Assembly: GCA_019746135.1 (NCBI GenBank)
Contig: JAIESI010000069.1
Span: 1-64,000, forward strand
Direction: 5' to 3'
DNA length: 64,000 nt
Source of the DNA: Xanthobacteraceae bacterium
Lineage (GTDB): Bacteria > Pseudomonadota > Alphaproteobacteria > Rhizobiales > Xanthobacteraceae
The translations under genes and the position numbers were made by a program. Position 1 is the first letter of the stretch; every line of letters starts with the position of its first letter. The notes below the pieces were generated by a model that was not told the origin of the DNA, made no database searches, and saw only the letters and a list, made by a program, of their open reading frames with translations. This document shows, piece by piece, positions 52,638-61,151 of the stretch.

Positions 52638-52810
52638 GGCTACGTCAGAAAAGCTTGGTCTGATTTAAGGGATCGGTGACGAAATACCACAAATCAGGCT
52701 CGATATCCACGAGCCAGCCTATCCAGGATCAGGAAAACTGATGCTGAGACCTCGATAACTCAGTTTGTTCCGCGCCACGCGCCGGATCATTGAGACGGCG
52801 GGAGATTGCC

Positions 52811-53569
52811 ATGACCCCGCTGCTTATTTCGATCCTTTGCCTTGCCATGGTCGGCACGTCGTTCCTCTCCGGCATCTTCGGCATGGCCGGCGGAATGATC
52901 CTCGTCGGCATCCTGCTGGTCCTGATGCCGGTGCCCGAAGCGATGATGCTGCACGGCGTCACGCAGATGGCGTCGAACGGCTGGCGCGGCCTGCTGTGGT
53001 GGAAGCACGTCCGCTGGAGCGCGGTCGGCGCCTTTGTGATGGGCTGCACGCTTGCGCTCGTCGCGTGGTCGTTCACGCGCTACGTGCCGAGCCTGCCGGT
53101 CGCATTGCTCCTTCTCGGCGTGACGCCGTTCTTGGTGCGTCTGCTGCCGAAGAGCTACAGCCCCAATCCCGAAAGCCCGATGCAGGGCGCGCTCTACGGT
53201 ACGATGTGCATGACGCTGATCCTGCTGACAGGTGTTTCGGGCCCACTGGTCGACACGTTCTTCCTCGGCGGCAAGCTCGACCGCCGCGAGATCGTGGCCA
53301 CCAAGGCGATGTGCCAGATCTTCGGCCATGCCGCGAAGCTGATCTACTTCGGTGCGCTGATCGACCAGGTGGGCTCGCTCGACCCGGTCGTCGCGGTGCT
53401 GGCGATCCTCAGTTCCATGGTCGGCACCACGCTGGCCAAGCGTGTGCTCGAAGCCATGAACGATCAGCAATACCGCAAATGGGCCAACGGCATCATCGTC
53501 ACCATCGCCGGCTACTATGTGCTGCACGGCAGCTACCTGCTGGTGATGACGCACGCCCTCGCACGCTGA
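52811..53569 (+). CDS. TauE/SafE-family anion exporter
   Basis: 252-residue membrane protein with seven to eight helices of the TauE/SafE family. It has the first inverted-repeat motif FLSGIFGMAGGMILVGILLVLMPVPEAM and the second LLTGVSGPLVDTFFLGGKLDRREIVATK. Members export sulfite, sulfoacetate or other organic anions. Sulfite would fit with soeABC in the same window, but the genes are 47 kb apart. GGGAG lies 6 nt before the ATG. LysR is divergent. Confidence 0.85.
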   Translation: MTPLLISILCLAMVGTSFLSGIFGMAGGMILVGILLVLMPVPEAMMLHGVTQMASNGWRGLLWWKHVRWSAVGAFVMGCTLALVAWSFTRYVPSLPVALLLLGVTPFLVRLLPKSYSPNPESPMQGALYGTMCMTLILLTGVSGPLVDTFFLGGKLDRREIVATKAMCQIFGHAAKLIYFGALIDQVGSLDPVVAVLAILSSMVGTTLAKRVLEAMNDQQYRKWANGIIVTIAGYYVLHGSYLLVMTHALAR

Positions 53570-53580
53570 GCCAGATCGCT

Positions 53581-54474
53581 TCAGCGCTTGCGCTCGGTGA
53601 GCACGAGGTAGAGTGAGCTTGCGACGATGATCGCCATGCCGGCGACGCTCCAGAGCCCCGGCAGCTCGCCGAACACCAGATACCCGAGCAGCGCGGAATA
53701 GACGATGCGAGAGTAGTCGAGCGGGACCAGCGCCGTCACGTCGCCGAGCGTCCAGCCATGGGTGATCAGACCCTGCCCGGCAATGCCGAGAAAGCCGATC
53801 AGCACCAGCATGGCGAGCTCAGGCCCGGTGGGCGTGACCCAGAACCAGACGGTCGGGATCAGCGAGAACACCGCGTTGCTGATCGCGTAATAGAACATGA
53901 TGGTGCGGGTCGGCTCGGTGGTCGCAAGCCGCTTGATGCAGATCACGACCAGCGCGCCGAACAGGGCACCGGCGGCGCCGACGAACGCGCCGGGATCGAA
54001 ACCTTCGGTGAACGGCTTTGCATAAAGCGCGATGCCGGCGAAACCGACCAGCGTGATCGCGGTGCGGCGGAAGCCCGCAAGCTCGCCGAGGAACGCCATC
54101 GCCAGCGGGATCATGAACAGCGGCCGCGAGAACTGCAGCGCCATCGCGTCCGCCAGCAGCATGTGGGTGATGGTCCAGAAGAAGCAGATGTTGCCGAGCG
54201 TGCCGATGATGCCGCGCACGGCGTGCATGCCGAGCCGCTTGGTGCGCAGCGGCTCCAGCGGATTGTGCATGAACATCGGCAGGACGAAGAGGAAGCCGAC
54301 GATCTAACGGAAGAACAGGATCTCGATGGTGGGAATGCGCGAGCCGACCTGCTTGACCAGCATCGCCATCACGACCAGCGTGAAGGAACCGAGCGACACC
54401 AGCGCCGCGCCGCGCGCGTTGCGGTCCATTGCCTCCCAGCGCGCGCGGATGCGCCCGTGCAATCCCGAGATCAC
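53581..54474 (-). pseudogene. EamA/DMT transporter interrupted by an in-frame amber codon
   Basis: A ten-helix drug/metabolite transporter is readable in one frame from a GTG at 54474 (directly after the IclR stop) to 53581. TAG at 54304-54306 falls within EILFFR*IVGFLFVLPMF. Relatives commonly have Gln at this point, so a single CAG to TAG change explains it. The rest of the frame is intact for 241 codons with no other damage, which means the change is recent, a sequencing error, or read through. The downstream part could restart at ATG 54276 but would lack the first helices. As it stands the transporter is probably inactive. Confidence 0.82.
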
Positions 54475-54475
54475 G

Positions 54476-55279
54476 CTATCCCGCGATCCGCGTGCGATGA
54501 CCGAGCCGGGCCGAGATCGCCGCCGCCGTCTCGACAACGTGCGGCACGAACGTCGTCAGCGCCTTCCTTGACAGCCGGCTGACCGGGCCGGCGAGCCCGA
54601 TCGCCGCCACCACCTCGCCCGCGTCGTTGCGCAGCGGCGCGGCGATGCAGCGCATGCCGAGCTCGCTCTCCTCGTCCTCGATGGCGCAGCCGCGGGCGCG
54701 GACGCCCTCGAGCACCTTCTTCAGCGCCAGCGGATCGGTGATGGTCTGCGGCGTGCGGGCGGCAAGCCCGTCGCGCACCACCTGCTCGACCACCTCCGGC
54801 GGCTGATAGGCGAGGATCACCTGCCCCTCCGCCGTGCAGTGGGCGGGCTTTCGCACGCCGACGTCGGAGCGCATGCGGATCGACTGGGTGCTCTCCAGGT
54901 TGAACACGTACATGATCTCGGTGCCGTCGAGGACGGCGAGATGCACCGTCTCGTTGACCTTCTCGCGCAGCTCCCGCAGCAGCGGCCGCGCCTCGTTGGA
55001 CACGTTCATCCGCCGGCGCACCAGCGAGCCCAATCGGAACAGCGACAGCCCGAGGCGGTATTTGCCGGTATCCGGGTTCTGCTCGAGCATGCCGTCGGCG
55101 ACGAGCGTCACGGCGAGGCGGTGCACTGTGCTCTTGGCGACGCCGAGGCGCTTGGCGAGATCGCTGATACCGATCTCCACCTGCTCTTCGGAAAAGGCCT
55201 TCAACAGCCGGATCGAGGTGGCGACCGACGACAGCCGGCTGCCGTCGGGGTTGCGGGGTGACATGCGAGGGGTCGGCAC
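54476..55279 (-). CDS. IclR-family transcriptional regulator
   Basis: 267-residue regulator with an N-terminal winged helix (SVATSIRLLKAFSEEQVEIGISDLAKRLGVAKSTVHRLAVTL) and the C-terminal GAF-like effector domain (ERCSELGMRCIAAPLRNDAGEVVAAIGLAGP-type block). IclR proteins often control aromatic-acid catabolism. It is divergent from the reductase-PanB-like operon starting at 55405 and is its likely regulator. The transporter pseudogene follows directly on the same strand. GTG 55279 is used here; ATG 55264 is possible. Confidence 0.9.
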   Translation of the reverse strand: MPTPRMSPRNPDGSRLSSVATSIRLLKAFSEEQVEIGISDLAKRLGVAKSTVHRLAVTLVADGMLEQNPDTGKYRLGLSLFRLGSLVRRRMNVSNEARPLLRELREKVNETVHLAVLDGTEIMYVFNLESTQSIRMRSDVGVRKPAHCTAEGQVILAYQPPEVVEQVVRDGLAARTPQTITDPLALKKVLEGVRARGCAIEDEESELGMRCIAAPLRNDAGEVVAAIGLAGPVSRLSRKALTTFVPHVVETAAAISARLGHRTRIAG

Positions 55280-55404
55280 GATATGTTCCGCTCTATGGAC
55301 CGACGTTCCGCTGGACTGTAGAGCATTCCCAGGCGCGGTGAAAAGCGGCCCGCGCTAGAAAAGAGCCTCGACGAGGGCTTGGGACGGAAGGTTTGGCGGC
55401 GGGC
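55280..55404. promoter_or_regulatory. Divergent promoter region, IclR gene and reductase operon
   Basis: TGTTCCGCT occurs twice in related form (near 55284 and 55304). GCTCTA (about 55291) and TAGAGC (about 55318) face each other across 20 bp. TTCCGC-type half-sites are typical of IclR-family operators, so this is a reasonable binding region. The symmetry is imperfect. Confidence 0.4.
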
Positions 55405-56622
55405 ATGGCACGCAATATCGTGGTGATCGGCGGCGGCCCTGCCGCAGTGTTTGCGGCGCTGGAGGCGAAAAAGCGCGATTCCGCGGCCCAAGTGACCCTC
55501 GTCACCGACGAGACCTGCGAACCCTACGAAAAGCCGCCGCTGTCGAAGGCCGTGCTGATCGGCAAAGCCAGGCCGGAGGACGCACCGATCGCCGGCCCCG
55601 GCGGGCTCGCCAAGCACGGCATCGCCGTGAAGGCCGGCACGCGCTGCACGGCGATCGACCGCGCGGCGCATCAGGTCGTCACCACCGGCGGTCCCCTCAC
55701 CTACGATTCGCTCGTGATCGCCACCGGCTCGCTGATGCGGGAGCTGCCCTTGCTGCCGCCCGGCGTGCCGCGTGTGCATTACCTTCGCACCGAGGCCCAT
55801 GCGCGCGCACTCAAGACCGAACTCGGCCTGTGCAAGCATCTGGTCGTGGTCGGCGCGGGGTTGATCGGGCTCGAAGTGGCCGCGTCGGCCGCCGAGCTCG
55901 GCATCGAGGTGAGGGTGATCGAGTTCGCGCCGCGTGTCATGGCGCGCGCCTGCGACGAGGACACCGGCGCGCTAATCCTTGCCGAGCATCAGCATCGCGG
56001 CGTCGAATTCGAGCTGTCGACGTCGGTGGTGCAGGCGACGCCGCAGCTCAACGGCAGCATTGCGCTCGAAACCAGCGAGGGCGACCTGTTCGTTGCTGAC
56101 GTGGTCGTGGTCGGCACCGGCGTGAAGCCGGACGACACGCTTGCGGCGGCCGCGGGCCTCGACGTCGAGGACGGCATCGTCGTCGACGCGCAGTGCCGCA
56201 CCTCCGATCCGGACATCTTCGCCGCCGGCGACTGCACGCGCTTTCCCGGGCCGCAGGGATTGGCCCGGCTGGAGAACTGGCGGCACGCCCAGGACCACGG
56301 CGCGGCCGCGGGCCGCAATGCGGCGGGCGCGAGCGACAGCTACAACACCGTGCCGTCCTACTGGTCGGAGCAATACGATCTCTATATCCAGGGTGTCGGC
56401 TGGTTCGATCCTGCGGCGCACCGCGTTCGCCGGCCCCTGCCGGAGAAGAATGCGCTGATGCTCGAGGTCAAGGACGGCGCGATCAGCGCGGCGCTGGGCA
56501 TCAACGTGCAGCGCGACTTGGCCGCGATCCGCCGGCTGATCGAGCGCAAGATCCCGGTCGATCCGGCGGCGCTTGCCGACCCGGCGCAGCCGTTCAACGC
56601 CATGCTCAAAGCGAAAGCGTAA
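55405..56622 (+). CDS. FAD-dependent ferredoxin reductase of Rieske dioxygenase type
   Basis: 405-residue flavoprotein of the BphA4/ThcD type. The first dinucleotide motif is VVIGGGPAAVFAALEA, the NADH motif is VVVGAGLIGLEVAASAAELG near 150, the FAD motif is DPDIFAAGDCTRF near 265, and a C-terminal reductase domain follows. It should move electrons from NAD(P)H to a Rieske ferredoxin, here probably the one at 47985 for the oxygenase at 48503. The ATG at 55405 is chosen; TTG 55393 is possible. It is followed after 3 nt by the PanB-like gene. Confidence 0.88.
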   Translation: MARNIVVIGGGPAAVFAALEAKKRDSAAQVTLVTDETCEPYEKPPLSKAVLIGKARPEDAPIAGPGGLAKHGIAVKAGTRCTAIDRAAHQVVTTGGPLTYDSLVIATGSLMRELPLLPPGVPRVHYLRTEAHARALKTELGLCKHLVVVGAGLIGLEVAASAAELGIEVRVIEFAPRVMARACDEDTGALILAEHQHRGVEFELSTSVVQATPQLNGSIALETSEGDLFVADVVVVGTGVKPDDTLAAAAGLDVEDGIVVDAQCRTSDPDIFAAGDCTRFPGPQGLARLENWRHAQDHGAAAGRNAAGASDSYNTVPSYWSEQYDLYIQGVGWFDPAAHRVRRPLPEKNALMLEVKDGAISAALGINVQRDLAAIRRLIERKIPVDPAALADPAQPFNAMLKAKA

Positions 56623-56625
56623 CGA

Positions 56626-57435
56626 ATGTCCGAGAAAGTCACCATCGCCGCGCTTCAGCAGATGAAACGCGACGGGAAGAAAATCGCCGGCGTCGTCGCC
56701 TGGGACACGCCGATGGCGAGGATCGCCGATCTCGCCGGCGTCGATCTCATCTCGGTCGGCGACTCGGTCGGCGTCAACCTCTGGGGCCACGAGACGCCCC
56801 TTGAAGTGACGATGGACGAGATGCTGATCGTCTGCAAAGCGGTGCGCCGCGGCACCAAGCGGGCGCTGGTGAGTTGCGATCTGCCGTACGGCCCGGTGCA
56901 GCAAAACCCGAAGGCGGCGATCGAGGCGGCGCACCGTCTGATGGAGCAGGGCGGTGCCGACATGATCAAGGTCGACGCCGCCGCGGATTTTCCCGAGGCG
57001 GTGCGGGCGCTGATCGACGCGGGCGTTCCGGTGTTCGCGCAGTTCGGGCTGACGCCGCAGACCGCGCAGAAGTTCGGCATCCCCTACAGCGCGCAGAACT
57101 CGCCGCAGGCGCAGGCCGCCGCCGAAGCCGCGGACCGGCTGGTGGCGGAAGCGAAGATGCTCGAGCAGGCCGGCTCCTGCATGCTCGACTTCACCAACTC
57201 CGGGCCGGTCGCGGGCGCGGCCGTAGCCAAAGCCGTGAAGATTCCGGTGATCGGCGGCTTCGGCGGCGGGCCGTGGCTCGACGGCCGGGTGCGGCTCGCG
57301 CACACCGCGATCGGCTATGCCGACAAGTGGCTCGAATCCAAGACCGAGACCTATGTGAACACGGCGGCCGCCGCGCTCGGCGCGTTCAAGGCGCTGATCG
57401 AGGACGTCCGCGCCGGCCGGCAGATCAAGGGTTGA
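56626..57435 (+). CDS. PanB-like enzyme (ketopantoate hydroxymethyltransferase family) with altered active site
   Basis: 269-residue TIM-barrel protein clearly related to PanB: ADLAGVDLISVGDSVGVNLWGHE, VTMDEMLIVCKAVRRGTKRALVSCDLPYG. Compared with E. coli PanB, the metal Asps are kept (Asp46, Asp85), but Glu114 is replaced by Asp117 (IKVDAAADF), the catalytic Glu181 by Asp188 (MLDFTNSGP), and the HxGLTPQ motif reads AQFGLTPQ. It is also coupled to an aromatic-type reductase instead of panC. It is therefore probably not the pantothenate enzyme but a relative acting on another keto acid, perhaps an aldolase or lyase step in aromatic breakdown. Confidence 0.8.
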   Translation: MSEKVTIAALQQMKRDGKKIAGVVAWDTPMARIADLAGVDLISVGDSVGVNLWGHETPLEVTMDEMLIVCKAVRRGTKRALVSCDLPYGPVQQNPKAAIEAAHRLMEQGGADMIKVDAAADFPEAVRALIDAGVPVFAQFGLTPQTAQKFGIPYSAQNSPQAQAAAEAADRLVAEAKMLEQAGSCMLDFTNSGPVAGAAVAKAVKIPVIGGFGGGPWLDGRVRLAHTAIGYADKWLESKTETYVNTAAAALGAFKALIEDVRAGRQIKG

Positions 57436-57455
57436 GCGCAACTCGCGAAGCAGAA

Positions 57456-57749
57456 ATGGCGAAGCAGGACTACAGCACCTACGAGAACAAGTACGAGCCG
57501 CTCTACGACTACCTGATGAAGGAGACGCGGGCCGACTTCGTGCTGACGTTCGAGGAGATCGAGGAGATCATCGGCTTCGCCTTGCCGCGCGCGGCGCAGC
57601 GCGCCGAATGGTGGGACGACGACACGCCCGAGCACCCGCGCGATCAGGCGCAGGCCATCCATCAGGCCGGTTACGATTCCCGGCGGGCACCGGAGGGCGG
57701 CATGGTTCGGTTCCGAAGGCTGTCGACGCTGCCGCCGAGCGCCCGTTGA
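57456..57749 (+). CDS. Small conserved protein with EIxxIIGF-LP and WWDDD motifs
   Basis: 97 residues. It begins KQDYSTYENKYEPLYDYLMKETRADFVLTFEEIEEIIGFALPRAAQRAEWWDDD and ends GGMVRFRR. The pattern (YEPLYDYL, a strand-helix LTFEEIEEIIGF, LP, WW, then AW/AG-Y) matches a widespread family of short proteins of unknown function, which I believe is catalogued as DUF7662. The same fold is seen fused to restriction-type domains elsewhere. Here it sits in the operon between the PanB-like gene and a binding protein. Confidence 0.72.
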   Translation: MAKQDYSTYENKYEPLYDYLMKETRADFVLTFEEIEEIIGFALPRAAQRAEWWDDDTPEHPRDQAQAIHQAGYDSRRAPEGGMVRFRRLSTLPPSAR

Positions 57750-57769
57750 TCGACGTTGGGTCGGCCGCA

Positions 57770-58672
57770 ATGCCCCGAACACAGCTCACCGTCATGGTGT
57801 TTCCCGGCACCCAGACGCTGCCGCTGTTCGCGGCGCAGGCGCAGGGCTTCTTCGCCGGGCGCGGGCTCGACATCGAGCTCAGGCCCGCGCCGAATTCCGA
57901 AGAGCAGCGCAAGGGCCTTGCCGAAGGCCGCTACCCGATCGTCCACGGCGCGGCAGACCAGTGCGTGGCGCTGGTCGAGGCCGGCACCGACGCGATCATC
58001 GTCGCGGGCGGCGACAACGGCTTCAACCATCTGTTCGCGCAGCCGGAGATCGCGGCCATCGCCGACCTGCGCGGCAGGACGCTGGTCGCCGACGTTGCCA
58101 ACACCGGCTGGTCGTTCGTGCTGTACGAAATCCTCCGGCGGCATGGACTTCGGCGCGGCGACTATTCGATTCACGAGGCCGGCGCGCCGTTCCGCCGCTT
58201 CGAGGCGATGCGAAGCGACAAGGCGATGGCCGCGACGATCCTCAATCCGCCGTTCGCGCTTCACGCCAAGCGCGCAGGACTGAGGGATTTGGGTCCGGTC
58301 GCCGGGCAGATCGGCCCGTATCTCGGCACCGTGCCGTATGTGCTGCGCGCGTGGGCTGCGGAACACGCCAGCACTTTGACCGCTTATCTCGCTGCCGCCA
58401 TCGAAGGCCTGCGCTGGTCGCTCGATCCGGCGAATAAAAGCCCCGTCATCGGTCTCTATGCGGACCGGCTGAAGCTCGCGGCCGACATGGCGGCGGAAAC
58501 CTACGCGATCGCTGCCGACCCCGTGAACGGACTCGCGCGCGACGCCGCCTTCGATCTCGAAGGTCTGAAAACCGTGCTTAGGCTGCGGACAGCATTCGAA
58601 GGCGGCAATGCGTCACCGGCCGAGAAATATTTCGATCTCGCCTGGCACCGGCGCGCGCTCGCCGGGCTGTGA
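57770..58672 (+). CDS. NMT1/SsuA-like substrate-binding protein without signal peptide
   Basis: 300-residue periplasmic-binding fold of the NMT1/THI5 and SsuA group: VMVFPGTQTLPLFAAQAQGFFAGRGLDIELRPAPNSEEQRKGLAEGRYPIVHGAADQ. It lacks a signal peptide or membrane anchor at the chosen start, and no permease or ATPase of an ABC importer is adjacent. It may be a cytoplasmic ligand-binding or THI5-like protein, or the start may lie upstream. It lies 20 bp after the small conserved gene and likely belongs to the IclR-linked operon. It converges on Bug 6. Confidence 0.72.
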   Translation: MPRTQLTVMVFPGTQTLPLFAAQAQGFFAGRGLDIELRPAPNSEEQRKGLAEGRYPIVHGAADQCVALVEAGTDAIIVAGGDNGFNHLFAQPEIAAIADLRGRTLVADVANTGWSFVLYEILRRHGLRRGDYSIHEAGAPFRRFEAMRSDKAMAATILNPPFALHAKRAGLRDLGPVAGQIGPYLGTVPYVLRAWAAEHASTLTAYLAAAIEGLRWSLDPANKSPVIGLYADRLKLAADMAAETYAIAADPVNGLARDAAFDLEGLKTVLRLRTAFEGGNASPAEKYFDLAWHRRALAGL

Positions 58673-58679
58673 CTTGACG

Positions 58680-59663
58680 TTATTCAGCTTTGATGTTCGC
58701 CGCCTTGATGATCGGCCACCACTTCTCCGTCTCGCCCTTGTGGAACGCGGCGAGGGCTTCCGGCGTCAGTTGATCGTGCGGCGGAATCTCGAATCCGACG
58801 TCGACGATGCGCTGGCGTGCGGCCGGATCGGCCAGGGTCTGCACCACCGCGGCGTTGAGCTTGGCGACGATGTCCTTCGGCGTGCCTTTCGGCGCCCAAA
58901 GCCCGGTCCACACCGAGATATGGATGCCCGACACGCCGGCCTCGTCCGCGGTCGGCAGATCGGGCAAGGCAGGCCAGCGCTGCCGGGACAGCACGGCATA
59001 ACCCTTGGTCCGGCCGGCGCGAATGTGGGACAGCATCTGCGACGCCTCCGCGCCGATCCGCAGGTCGACCTGCCCGCCCACCAGATCCTGGTTGGCCGGA
59101 CCGCCGCCCCGATAGGGCACGAACTGGAAGCGCGTGCCGGTCACGTTCTGGAAGTGGATGCCGCTGACATGGCCCGGACTGCCGGCGCCGACCGTGGCGG
59201 CGGTCGCCTTGTCGCCGTTGGCTTTGAGCCAGGCGACCAACTCCGGCAGCGTGTTCGGCGGCAACGTCTGCCGCCCGACGATCACGGTCGGCGCGATCAG
59301 CAGCATCGCCACCGGTTCGAGATCGTTCAGGATGTCGTAGTTGATCGAATACATCGCCGGGCCGCCGACATGGCTGGTCCAGTTGCCCATGACGACGGTG
59401 TAGCCGTCGGGCGTCGCGCGCACCGCCCGTCCCGTGCCGATGGTGCCGGACGCACCGCCCGCATTCTCGACCACGAGCGGCTGCCCGAGCGACGCCCGCA
59501 TCCCGTCCAGCAGCAGGCGCGAGACCGTGTCCACCTGGCCGCCCGGCGGAAACGGCACCACGACGCTGATCGGGCGTGTCGGATAGGGCTGCGCGGACGC
59601 GCCGGTGATCGCCGACACAGCGGAAAATGCCAGCGCCGCAAATGCCAGGCTCAGCTTTCGCAT
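58680..59663 (-). CDS. TctC/Bug-family solute-binding protein 6
   Basis: 327-residue exported binding protein. The signal peptide ends TGASA/QPYPTRPIS. The core is VPFPPGGQVDTVSRL and ENAGGASGTIGTGRAVRATPDGY. In Comamonas, terephthalate uptake uses a Bug protein (TphC) and its dihydrodiol dehydrogenase is a PdxA relative, like the gene at 61152 here. That makes an aromatic dicarboxylate a plausible ligand. It lies 29 bp after the small gene at 59693. Confidence 0.9.
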   Translation of the reverse strand: MRKLSLAFAALAFSAVSAITGASAQPYPTRPISVVVPFPPGGQVDTVSRLLLDGMRASLGQPLVVENAGGASGTIGTGRAVRATPDGYTVVMGNWTSHVGGPAMYSINYDILNDLEPVAMLLIAPTVIVGRQTLPPNTLPELVAWLKANGDKATAATVGAGSPGHVSGIHFQNVTGTRFQFVPYRGGGPANQDLVGGQVDLRIGAEASQMLSHIRAGRTKGYAVLSRQRWPALPDLPTADEAGVSGIHISVWTGLWAPKGTPKDIVAKLNAAVVQTLADPAARQRIVDVGFEIPPHDQLTPEALAAFHKGETEKWWPIIKAANIKAE

Positions 59664-59692
59664 GTCGCACCTCGTTCAATGGCGGCAACACA

Positions 59693-59986
59693 TCAGCAGC
59701 ATTCACATTGGTATTCGTCCGGCACCGCCAGCGCGCCCATGTACCAGCGCGGCGGCAAATCCTCAGCGGTCACGTCGGCCACCGGCTTGAACACCTTGAA
59801 ATGGTGCCGCCGGCCCAAAGACCAGAACGCGATCACGGTCTCGACCGGCGGACAGCCCGGCACGGCGCAGGCCACCTCGGCCACCAGGATCGCGGTTTCA
59901 CCCAGCGCGAAGCGCTCGCGCACCCACTCCCGCACGCGATCCAGCGCTGCCAAGTGTTCCGGGCTTTTCTTGCTGAAGGCCAGCAT
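59693..59986 (-). CDS. Small conserved protein ending in a CECC motif
   Basis: 97 residues, not assigned to a function. It has a basic helical N-terminus (KKSPEHLAALDRVREWVRERFAL), a central strand pair (ETAILVAEVACAVPGCPPVETVIAFW), HHFKVFKPVADVTAEDLPPRW and a C-terminal cysteine cluster CECC. The four Cys (including VPGCPP and the terminal group) could bind metal or an Fe-S cluster. It precedes Bug 6 and is divergent from the alcohol dehydrogenase. Confidence 0.7.
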   Translation of the reverse strand: MLAFSKKSPEHLAALDRVREWVRERFALGETAILVAEVACAVPGCPPVETVIAFWSLGRRHHFKVFKPVADVTAEDLPPRWYMGALAVPDEYQCECC

Positions 59987-60039
59987 TGCGCGCTTTAGAA
60001 TGGCTCGTTACGACAGGCGGTCATTATCGGAGAAATGCA

Positions 60040-61149
60040 GTGGCAGAAAAAGTGCTGGCGGCCGTCAGAACCGCCCCGGGCAAGACCGAGATCCGCGAAT
60101 ATCCGATGCCGGATGTCCCGGCCGACGCCGCGCTGATGAAGATGGAGGTCGGCGGCATCTGCGGCACCGACGTCAAGCTCTACAAGCACCCGCCGAACAA
60201 CAAGCCCACCATCATGGGCCACGAGAACATCGGATACATCGCCAAAGCGGGCCGCGAGTTCACCCAGCGCAAGGGCTTCAAGGAAGGCGACCTGGTGTTC
60301 GTCGAGCACTATGTCTCCTGCGGCAAGTGCGAGTGGTGCCACGCCGGCCAGTACCGGCATTGCGAGAACACCAACTGGCGCACCAATCCGGACGCGATCC
60401 GCTACGGCTACACGTCGGACGAAAAGCCGCCGCACCTGTGGGGCGGCTTTGCGCAATACATGTACCTGCCCTGGAACGCGGTCATTCATCACGTGCCCAA
60501 GGGCGTGACGCCGGAGCTCGCCGGCTTGGTGACGCCGATGGCGAACGGCGTCGAGTGGTCGCTGTTCGATGGCCAGGTCGGCTACAACTCCACCGTTCTC
60601 ATCCAGGGGCCCGGCCAGCAGGGCCTGTCGCAGACGGTGATCTGCAAGCAGGCCGGTGCGTCGCTGGTCATCGTCACCGGCACCGCCAAGGACAAGGCGC
60701 GGATGGAGGTCGCCAAGAAGCTCGGCGCCGACCATGTGATCGACGTGAGCAAGGAAGACCCGCTCGCGCGCATCATGGAGATCACCGGCGGCAAGGGCGT
60801 CGACGTCGCGCTCGATTGCACCGCAGGTGCGGGCACGATCCCGATCATGCTCGGCATCGAGGCGCTCAAGCGCAAGGCCGGCATCATCGTCGCGCAGGGC
60901 GAATTACGCGAGTTCCCGAACTTCCCGCTGGAGAAATTCACGGTGAAGTTCATCACCATGAAGAGCGCGCGCGGCCACAGCTACCGCGCCTGCGAGCTGG
61001 CGCTGGAGCAGATTGCCTCGAAGCGCTTTCCGCTCGAACTCGTCACCACGCACCGTTTCGGCCTGAACGAGGTGGACAAGGCGATCAAGGCGGTGGGCGG
61101 CGAAGGCGTGCCGGACGTGATCCATGCCTCGCTGATGCCGTGGCTATAG
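60040..61149 (+). CDS. Zinc-dependent medium-chain alcohol dehydrogenase
   Basis: 369-residue MDR protein. The catalytic zinc site includes Cys41 (GGICGTD) and His61-Glu62 (GHEN). The structural zinc site uses Cys94, 97, 100 and 108 (SCGKCEWCHAGQYRHC). The cofactor domain follows (VLIQGPGQQGLSQTVICKQAG). The GTG start at 60040 has GGAG 7 nt upstream. It lies 2 bp before the PdxA-like gene, so the two probably act in one pathway, such as oxidation of a diol or hydroxy acid. Confidence 0.9.
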   Translation: MAEKVLAAVRTAPGKTEIREYPMPDVPADAALMKMEVGGICGTDVKLYKHPPNNKPTIMGHENIGYIAKAGREFTQRKGFKEGDLVFVEHYVSCGKCEWCHAGQYRHCENTNWRTNPDAIRYGYTSDEKPPHLWGGFAQYMYLPWNAVIHHVPKGVTPELAGLVTPMANGVEWSLFDGQVGYNSTVLIQGPGQQGLSQTVICKQAGASLVIVTGTAKDKARMEVAKKLGADHVIDVSKEDPLARIMEITGGKGVDVALDCTAGAGTIPIMLGIEALKRKAGIIVAQGELREFPNFPLEKFTVKFITMKSARGHSYRACELALEQIASKRFPLELVTTHRFGLNEVDKAIKAVGGEGVPDVIHASLMPWL

Positions 61150-61151
61150 CG

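Noticed and set aside
56626-57435. Pantothenate biosynthesis gene panB
   Set aside because: Key acidic residues are changed, panC is absent, and it is coupled to a Rieske-type reductase.
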